Under the pieces are notes generated by a model. That model ran no database searches. It was not told the DNA's origin and saw only the letters and a program-made list of their open reading frames with translations. The position numbers were made by a program, and so were the translations under genes. Shown one piece after another: positions 14,935 through 19,264 of a stretch of DNA of 19,264 nucleotides (position 1 is its first letter; each line of letters opens with the position of its first letter). The stretch is from NCBI GenBank assembly GCA_040880285.1, contig JBBDIT010000054.1:1-19264 (forward strand). Reading direction: 5' to 3'. Source of the DNA: JANQJA01 sp040880285. Lineage in GTDB: Bacteria > Pseudomonadota > Gammaproteobacteria > Pseudomonadales > Azotimanducaceae.

Positions 14935-15765
14935 ATGACAAGGCCGAAGTTAGACAAAATCTTTTGTGTGATTGACCCGACTACGAATAATCAACGCGCA
15001 CTCAAGCGTGCGGTATCAATGGCGGCGAATTCCGGTGCCATGGTTCATGCGCATCTTTGTTTCAGCCCTCAGCCCAGTTCTCGCGTTGATGTGCTTAAAA
15101 GCTATCGGGAAGCAGAACAGTCACGTTACCAGCTGTGGCTGGATTGGTTGCTGAAGGATTATGTGACCGAAGGCGTAAAAATAACGTCCGAATTGACCTG
15201 TGATGACGACTGGCGCGCTGAGCTGCTGGCGGCGGCGAAACGGGTTGGTGCAGACATTATTATAAGGTCCAGCTTCCGCCGTTCGGCGCTGCAACGTCGT
15301 GTATTGAAAACGACTGACTGGATGCTGCTGCGCCAGGCACATTGTCCGGTGTTGTTGGTGAAAACAGATCGGGTTGGCCCGCTCGAAAAGGTGCTGGTCG
15401 CCCTGAATCTGGAGGAAAAAGGTAAAGCGCACCAGCAACTGACTGATACCGTTATTGAGCATGCACGAAGCATTGTCGATCGTACCGGCGCTGAGTTGCA
15501 TGCAGTCAATGCCTATCAAGGACTCGACAACTTTGTGCATCCACCGGATCTTGCCAAGCGGGTGGGGGTTCAACGTAACAAAGCCCATGTCGGTGAGGGA
15601 TCACCAGAGGACCAGATCGCAGCCACCGTCACCGAACTGGGTGCACCCCTTGTTGTCATTGGTTCCCTTGCCCGAAAAGGCATGTCTGAAATGGTGGTGG
15701 GCAATACTGCCGAGCGTATCCTTGACCAGATCAACGCTGACATCATGGTCGTGGTACAACGCTAG
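14935..15765 (+). CDS. Tandem-domain universal stress protein (UspE-like)
   Basis: A 276-residue protein made of two universal stress protein domains, about 1-142 and 150-276. The first opens with a KIFCVIDPTTNN strand and loop; the second closes with GSLARKGMSEMVVGNTAERIL at 243-263. The ATP-binding pattern G-x2-G-x9-G-(S/T) is degraded here: the second glycine is A246 and G256 is followed by N-T, as in E. coli UspE (GNTAE). It may therefore not bind ATP in the UspFG manner. UspE-type proteins act in the cytoplasm in stress survival and aggregation; the mechanism is unclear. A good AGGAG site precedes the ATG. It is followed after only 21 bases by the cytochrome gene, suggesting one transcript. 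Confidence 0.92.
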   Translation: MTRPKLDKIFCVIDPTTNNQRALKRAVSMAANSGAMVHAHLCFSPQPSSRVDVLKSYREAEQSRYQLWLDWLLKDYVTEGVKITSELTCDDDWRAELLAAAKRVGADIIIRSSFRRSALQRRVLKTTDWMLLRQAHCPVLLVKTDRVGPLEKVLVALNLEEKGKAHQQLTDTVIEHARSIVDRTGAELHAVNAYQGLDNFVHPPDLAKRVGVQRNKAHVGEGSPEDQIAATVTELGAPLVVIGSLARKGMSEMVVGNTAERILDQINADIMVVVQR

Positions 15766-15786
15766 CGGGCCGGGTACAGCCTGGTT

Positions 15787-16203
15787 ATGACCCAACTACA
15801 AGACCGACGACGCCAGCGCCGCCATTGTTTTAGCTGGCCGCGTGTTCCGCTTTCCGCACCTTTCATCCTCATCATGGTCGTGCTTGCCGGGTGTTCCGAA
15901 CCACCTGAACTCGAGCCGCTTGCCGCCGAGAATTATGCGGCTGCATTTGAAACCGCCGAGATGACTCCCGCGGTACAGAAAAAGTGGGCTCGCAGCTGCG
16001 CGCTATGCCATGTTCGCGGAGAAGGTGGCGCCCCCAGGGTAGGCGACTTGCAAGCCTGGGCGCCACGGGTTGCAGGCGGCGATGTACGAATGATGCAGCA
16101 TACCGTGGAGGGGCTCAATCGAATGCCCCCGCTTGGCTATTGTATGGATTGCGACCTCGACGATTTCGCCGCAATGATTCATTTGATGACCGGTAGACAC
16201 TGA
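15787..16203 (+). CDS. Lipoprotein c-type cytochrome (cytochrome c5-like)
   Basis: A 138-residue monohaem cytochrome. A basic start (RRRQRRH) and hydrophobic stretch (about 20-35) end in the lipobox LAGC, with C36 the predicted lipid-anchored residue, so the protein should be tethered on the periplasmic face. Haem attaches at C71-x2-C74-H75 (CALCH). M113 in MPP is the likely sixth ligand. The paired C119 and C122 (YCMDCD) match the disulfide of the cytochrome c5 family, as does GAPRVGD at 81-87. The visible ribosome binding site is poor. The TGA stop and the ATG of the next gene share a base (TGATG at 16201-16205), implying coupled translation. I infer that it accepts electrons from the flavoenzyme encoded next. 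No partner oxidase gene is present in the window. Confidence 0.93.
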   Translation: MTQLQDRRRQRRHCFSWPRVPLSAPFILIMVVLAGCSEPPELEPLAAENYAAAFETAEMTPAVQKKWARSCALCHVRGEGGAPRVGDLQAWAPRVAGGDVRMMQHTVEGLNRMPPLGYCMDCDLDDFAAMIHLMTGRH

Positions 16204-17576
16204 TGCTGTCCCGGCGCCGATTCCTGGCTAATTCAGTACTGGCTGCGCTATGGTCGGCGATGACAGGGTCTGCGCTGACGGGATCGGCAATGCCGGGGAC
16301 GGCAGTTGGTCAAGCGGCAGCGCCACCCTGGCGAAACTGGTCCGGCCATCTTAAAGCCAATCCCGCAAGCAGATTGGTGCCGTCGACTGAAGATGAACTC
16401 GTGTCGATGCTACAAAGCACGCGCGGTGCGATTCGTCCGGTTGGCGCTGGTCACTCATTTTCTCCCCTGGTTCCGACCGATGGCCATCTTCTGGTGCTTG
16501 ATAATCTAAACGGGTTGGTGAGCCATGACAGACAAGCAATGACAGCAGAGTTGATGGCGGGGACTCGATTGTCTGATGCCGGCGCGCTTTTAGATGATAT
16601 TGGCCAGGCGATGTATAACCTGCCGGATATCGATCGCCAGACCCTGGCGGGCGCAATCGCGACAGCTACCCACGGTACCGGCAAGCACTTAAAGTCGTTG
16701 TCAGGGTACGTTAACAATATGCGTTTGGTAACTCCGTTTGGCGACGTGGTTGATCTTGATGCGCACAACAACGCCGATGTATTTCATGCGGCGCGGGTTT
16801 CCCTGGGCGCACTTGGTATTGTCACTCGTATTGGCTTTAAAAACCGTGCCCCGTTTAACCTGCTTGGTCGCACCTGGATGGAGAAGACCAAAACTGTTAT
16901 TGATCAATTTGAGGCGTTATCCAGCGAATGGCAACACTTTGAGATGATGCCGCTGTTGCATTCGGATTATGCTCTTGTAATCGCGCACAAGGAAACCTCC
17001 GATGCCATTTCTCCTATGGTCGAGGAAGAGGACGATGGCGCATTCCTGAAGCTGGTAAATGCGACGCCGGTTGCCTTGCGAGGCACCTTGATTAACACGC
17101 TAGCAAGTGACATTGAACCTGCCGAAGGGATCGACGTATCTTACAAGTCTCTGACCAACTTGCGATTTGATCGCTTCAATGAAATGGAATACTCGGTGCC
17201 GGCAGCATCTGGCCCCGAGTGCCTTGAAGAGATACTCGATACAGTGAAGCGCGAGGCCACGGATGTAACGATTCCACTGGAGTACCGTATTGTTGACGCG
17301 GATGATGCCTGGATCAGTATGTTCAACGGCGGACGCAGGGTATCAATTTCTGTGCATCGACTTGCCCGGTACGACTATCAGCCTTTGTTTGGCCTGGTGG
17401 AGCCGATATTCTGGAAATACGGCGGCCGCCCACACTGGGGCAAGGTACATACCCTTGGGCGCCAGCAGTTGCAAGAACTGTATCCTCGATTTGAGGACTT
17501 CGTGTTTATCCAGCAATCGCTGGATCCAGAAGGCAGAATGCTGAACCGGCATCTGGCATACGTATTGGGCCGGTAG
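16203..17576 (+). CDS. Tat-exported FAD-linked oxidoreductase, aldonolactone oxidase (ALO) type
   Basis: A 457-residue flavoprotein of the vanillyl-alcohol-oxidase superfamily. MLSRRRFLANSVLAAL is a Tat leader; the mature part should begin after the alanine-rich stretch near residue 40. The FAD-binding PCMH domain follows, with VGAGHSFSPL at 80-89 and ATATHGTG at 153-160. H84 lies where ALO and alditol-oxidase relatives form a covalent histidyl-FAD bond, so a covalent flavin is likely. The C-terminal ALO domain ends in the hallmark GGRPHWGK at 407-414. Known relatives oxidise sugar lactones (arabinono-, gulono-, galactonolactone) or alditols, mostly as oxygen-using oxidases. Coupling to a cytochrome c lipoprotein gene suggests that this member is a dehydrogenase using haem as acceptor; that is inference. 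The leader contains a curious repeat (TGSALTGSAMPGTA). The substrate is unknown. Confidence 0.92.
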   Translation: MLSRRRFLANSVLAALWSAMTGSALTGSAMPGTAVGQAAAPPWRNWSGHLKANPASRLVPSTEDELVSMLQSTRGAIRPVGAGHSFSPLVPTDGHLLVLDNLNGLVSHDRQAMTAELMAGTRLSDAGALLDDIGQAMYNLPDIDRQTLAGAIATATHGTGKHLKSLSGYVNNMRLVTPFGDVVDLDAHNNADVFHAARVSLGALGIVTRIGFKNRAPFNLLGRTWMEKTKTVIDQFEALSSEWQHFEMMPLLHSDYALVIAHKETSDAISPMVEEEDDGAFLKLVNATPVALRGTLINTLASDIEPAEGIDVSYKSLTNLRFDRFNEMEYSVPAASGPECLEEILDTVKREATDVTIPLEYRIVDADDAWISMFNGGRRVSISVHRLARYDYQPLFGLVEPIFWKYGGRPHWGKVHTLGRQQLQELYPRFEDFVFIQQSLDPEGRMLNRHLAYVLGR

Positions 17577-17728
17577 TCTGACAATACCTTAAGGGTAAAG
17601 TCACGAGGCAGTTCCTTGATTGGTAACTGATTGGCATATCATTTAACGCACCTGGCGGGAATGACGTCTTGGAACCCGCGTACTACCAAAAACGGGTGTT
17701 GCCGTCAAAATCCCCGGCAGGAGTGCAC

Positions 17729-17738
17729 AGACCGGTCT
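17729..17738. promoter_or_regulatory. Palindrome AGACCGGTCT, candidate TetR-type operator
   Basis: A perfect 10-bp palindrome, present again at 17884-17893 in the second copy. Extended by one base on each side it reads CAGACCGGTCTA, and imperfect dyad symmetry continues outward in GCAC...TGTGC. It overlaps the -35 position of the TATACT box at 17754-17759, a classic place for a repressor to act. A TetR-family gene lies nearby, but the site is beyond its 3' end, so regulation by that protein is only a guess. Confidence 0.4.
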
Positions 17739-17753
17739 ATGTGCTGAAATTGT

Positions 17754-17759
17754 TATACT
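17754..17759 (+). promoter_or_regulatory. Possible -10 box TATACT reading into the gap
   Basis: TATACT matches the sigma-70 -10 consensus at five of six positions. There is no good -35 at 17 bases, where the palindrome lies. Transcription would start just inside the N run (or, in copy 2 at 17909-17914, around 17921, where no plus-strand gene follows). Confidence 0.3.
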
Positions 17760-17764
17760 AGCGG

Positions 17765-17864
17765 NNNNNNNNNNNNNNNNNNNNNNNNNNNNNNNNNNNN
17801 NNNNNNNNNNNNNNNNNNNNNNNNNNNNNNNNNNNNNNNNNNNNNNNNNNNNNNNNNNNNNNNN
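17765..17864. other. Assembly gap of 100 N
   Basis: Exactly 100 unknown bases, the conventional placeholder length used when scaffolding contigs, so it carries no information about real distance. Linkage of the genes on the two sides depends on the scaffolding evidence. Confidence 0.98.
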
Positions 17865-17919
17865 ATCCCCGGCAGGAGTGCACAGACCGGTCTATGTGCT
17901 GAAATTGTTATACTAGCGG
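17865..17919 (+). repeat. 55-bp direct repeat, copy 2, starting at the gap
   Basis: Identical to 17710-17764, and begins at the first base after the N run. The odd-number length of 55 equals a k-mer size commonly used by de Bruijn assemblers, whose adjoining contigs share exactly k bases. Confidence 0.95.
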
Positions 17920-17997
17920 CTTGAATGCTGCAGTCAACCGCGACCGACAAAAGGTAGGCGAGAGGAATCTGGGCGGAGCTGGATCGAAGGTAGGAGC

Positions 17998-18609
17998 CTA
18001 GTCAGTTTTGTCCCTTGGCCAGCCAGCAAGGACGAGCTCAGCAGCACGACGCGCATGGACGGCCGCGTCCTCGTTGCCTTCACCCGCTGACACAATGCTG
18101 CCTTTCATGAGGATATGAAAGGTCTGGGCGAATTGGTCCGGATCCTCAAGCTTCGCTGCCAGGGCAAGCTCAAAGATTATGGACCGGATACTTGCCAGAT
18201 GCAGGATGGCAGATCGATGGATATCCGAGCCGCTTTCTGCTTCCACCAGGACATTGATAAACGAACAACCTTCGAACCCGGGAGCGCGAAACCAGGCGTC
18301 AAAAATATCGAATATGGCCAGCAGTTTTTCGTCGCTATCGCCGCTATATGACTCGACTTCTTGCGCAAGCCAGCGACGTGTCCAGAGTTCTTCCCGCCGA
18401 TCCATGAAGGCGATCACCAGGGCAGACTTGGATCCAAAGTTATTATAAAGGCTCGCCTTGGCGCAGCCGGAGACTTCAAGGATTCTGTCTATGCCGGTAC
18501 TGTTGATGCCATGGTTGGCAAACAACTCGTAAGCCGCATCAATCAGGCGCTCTCTTGCACTACTAGCCAACTTGCCTCTCCAACCGGAAATCCGCATCCG
18601 GGCACTCAT
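17998..18609 (-). CDS. TetR/AcrR-family transcriptional regulator
   Basis: A 203-residue regulator. The N-terminal DNA-binding domain is clear: ERLIDAAYELFANHGINSTGIDRIL at about 20-44, then the recognition helix region SGCAKASLYNNFGSKSALV at 47-65. The rest is the helical ligand-binding and dimer domain, with GFEGCSFINVLVEAES, a segment typical of a TetR subgroup. C49 lies in the helix-turn-helix and another cysteine in GCSF; redox or electrophile sensing is conceivable but unproven. An alternative start is the ATG at 18597 (MRISGW). Neither start has a clear ribosome binding site; a -10-like TATATT only 14 bases upstream suggests a very short leader. It is divergent from the yaiI-like gene, and its 3' end faces the gap region. 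Its ligand and targets are unknown. Confidence 0.92.
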   Translation of the reverse strand: MSARMRISGWRGKLASSARERLIDAAYELFANHGINSTGIDRILEVSGCAKASLYNNFGSKSALVIAFMDRREELWTRRWLAQEVESYSGDSDEKLLAIFDIFDAWFRAPGFEGCSFINVLVEAESGSDIHRSAILHLASIRSIIFELALAAKLEDPDQFAQTFHILMKGSIVSAGEGNEDAAVHARRAAELVLAGWPRDKTD

Positions 18610-18623
18610 TTTTTGCTGCGCAG

Positions 18624-18629
18624 AATATA
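18624..18629 (-). promoter_or_regulatory. Possible -10 box of the tetR gene
   Basis: On the minus strand TATATT stands 14 bases before the ATG at 18609. At 17 bases further upstream a TGGCGA is a weak -35. If used, the mRNA would start about eight bases before the codon, leaving no room for a normal ribosome binding site. Confidence 0.35.
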
Positions 18630-18822
18630 CCGTATCGGGCCAGGTCTCGCCATGACCCTGCTCAGCAATCGCTGATAACCTGGTGCGACCCGACGCAGCT
18701 TCGTCTTTTGAATTGAATCGTCAAGCCACGTGCAATTGAACTTGTTACCAGTCGGCGGCGTGTGGCTGGATTCGACGAGTAAAGTGTTAAGATGGCGTCG
18801 GACAATTGATAACAGTAACTTC

Positions 18823-19264
18823 ATGCAAATCTGGGTCGACGCGGACGCCTGTCCCGTCGTGATCAAGGAAATTATCTTCCGGGCAGCCGAGCGTACGGGC
18901 GTGACGACCACGCTGATTGCAAACCAGCTGATCCGGGTACCACCGACAAAAAACATTCATGCCATCCAGGTTACTTCCGGCTTTGATGTCGCGGACAATG
19001 AGATTGTCCGGCGTTGTCAGGCCGGGGATCTTGTGATTACGAGTGATATTCCGCTCGCAGCAGAAGTGATTGAGAAGGGAGCGCATGCATTGAGTCCCAG
19101 GGGTGAGCTTCACACTGCGGATAACATCAAGCCACGCCTCAATATGCGTGACTTTATGGATACGATGCGAGCAAGTGGAGAACGTACTGGTGGCCCGCCG
19201 CAGATGAGCAAAACGGATCGTATGAACTTTGCTAACCATCTGGATCGATTGCTCACGAAGCACG
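18823..19264 (+). CDS. yaiI: YaiI/YqxD-family (DUF188) protein, C-terminus cut by the window end
   Basis: The frame opens at 18823 and is still open at the end of the window after 147 codons, so only a few residues are missing compared with the roughly 150-residue E. coli YaiI. It begins MQIWVDADACPVVIKEI, where the acidic DADACP motif belongs to a PIN-like metal site. It continues with GFDVADNEIVRRC, the strongly conserved GDLVITSDIPLAAE, and RDFMDTMRASGERTGGPP near the C-terminus. The family is widespread and probably a metal-dependent nuclease fold, but its function is not established. It is cytoplasmic, with no signal. The region upstream (18610-18822) is shared with tetR. No strong ribosome binding site is visible. 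The short leader holds TAAGAT (18788-18793) as a weak -10 candidate. Confidence 0.93.
   Translation, partial: MQIWVDADACPVVIKEIIFRAAERTGVTTTLIANQLIRVPPTKNIHAIQVTSGFDVADNEIVRRCQAGDLVITSDIPLAAEVIEKGAHALSPRGELHTADNIKPRLNMRDFMDTMRASGERTGGPPQMSKTDRMNFANHLDRLLTKH

Larger units (their letters stand above)
17710..17764 (+). repeat. 55-bp direct repeat, copy 1, ending at the gap
   Basis: Identical base for base to 17865-17919. It ends exactly where the N run begins. The coincidence of repeat edges with gap edges points to an assembly overlap and away from a biological duplication. Confidence 0.95.
17577..17997. other. Gene-free interval containing the assembly gap
   Basis: Between the flavoenzyme stop and the tetR stop lie 421 positions, 100 of them N. 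No coding frame is credible here; the only open frame listed on the minus strand runs straight through the Ns. There is a small direct repeat of TGATTGG near 17628-17645 and weak hairpins, but no terminator with a T-run. If the flanking 55-bp copies are one sequence, the true interval is about 266 bp. Confidence 0.7.

Noticed and set aside
17710..17919. A mobile element or CRISPR-like repeat pair at the gap
   Set aside because: Only two copies exist, their edges coincide with the N run, and no terminal inverted repeats or further units are present.
17753..17950. A minus-strand open frame across the gap
   Set aside because: Half of it is unknown bases, so its openness is meaningless.
1..19264. 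tRNA, rRNA, riboswitch or strong intrinsic terminators
   Set aside because: None was recognised on either strand by eye. Candidate hairpins lacked a T-run or had long loops. A covariance-model scan could still find a small RNA.

Overview
The window looks like a piece of a draft chromosome from an aerobic, free-living Gammaproteobacterium, probably uncultured or assembled from short reads. The reasons are a mid-range G+C, Shine-Dalgarno-led genes, a full-length FadE-type acyl-CoA dehydrogenase, an AroH-like type I DAHP synthase that keeps E. coli residue numbering, a YaiI/YqxD protein and a cytochrome c5-type haem protein. A run of 100 N bases shows that it is a scaffold. No rRNA, tRNA, CRISPR array, phage gene or complete insertion sequence was seen. 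The genus cannot be given from sequence alone.

Layout. Positions 1-23 may hold the first codons of a minus-strand gene. Positions 57-241 are a fold-back, MITE-like element with 19-bp ends. It sits directly upstream of a Tat-exported PhoX/DUF839-family protein (292-1464). That gene converges on, and overlaps by 47 bp, a minus-strand pair encoding a periplasmic molybdenum hydroxylase of the isoquinoline 1-oxidoreductase type (large subunit 1418-3658, 2Fe-2S subunit 3651-4148). Divergent from this pair is a same-strand run: Baeyer-Villiger-type flavin monooxygenase (4285-5889), DAHP synthase (5922-6962) and a cyclic-nucleotide-phosphodiesterase-like metallophosphoesterase (7004-8005). A separately led DUF2235 alpha/beta hydrolase follows (8100-9251).

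The minus-strand block 9272-12367 carries a secreted SYLF/YSC84 protein, a secondary FtsH protease and a small zinc-ribbon protein of the BCAM0308 type. It looks like an envelope and protein-quality stress module. Divergent from it runs fadE (12664-14868), then a UspE-like tandem universal stress protein (14935-15765), a lipoprotein cytochrome c (15787-16203) and a Tat-exported FAD-linked lactone/alditol-type oxidoreductase (16203-17576). The cytochrome stop codon overlaps the start codon of the oxidoreductase. This last pair reads as a dedicated periplasmic dehydrogenase with its own membrane-tethered electron acceptor, and is the most interesting functional unit here.

The right end contains the N gap, bounded on both sides by the same 55-bp sequence, most likely an assembly-graph overlap. 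That sequence holds a 10-bp palindrome and a good -10 box. A TetR-family regulator (17998-18609, minus) and a YaiI/YqxD-family gene (18823 to the window end, plus) follow. Overall the window mixes housekeeping genes with redox enzymes for organic substrates and stress proteins. Three gene products carry twin-arginine leaders, so much of the oxidative chemistry is predicted to occur in the periplasm.
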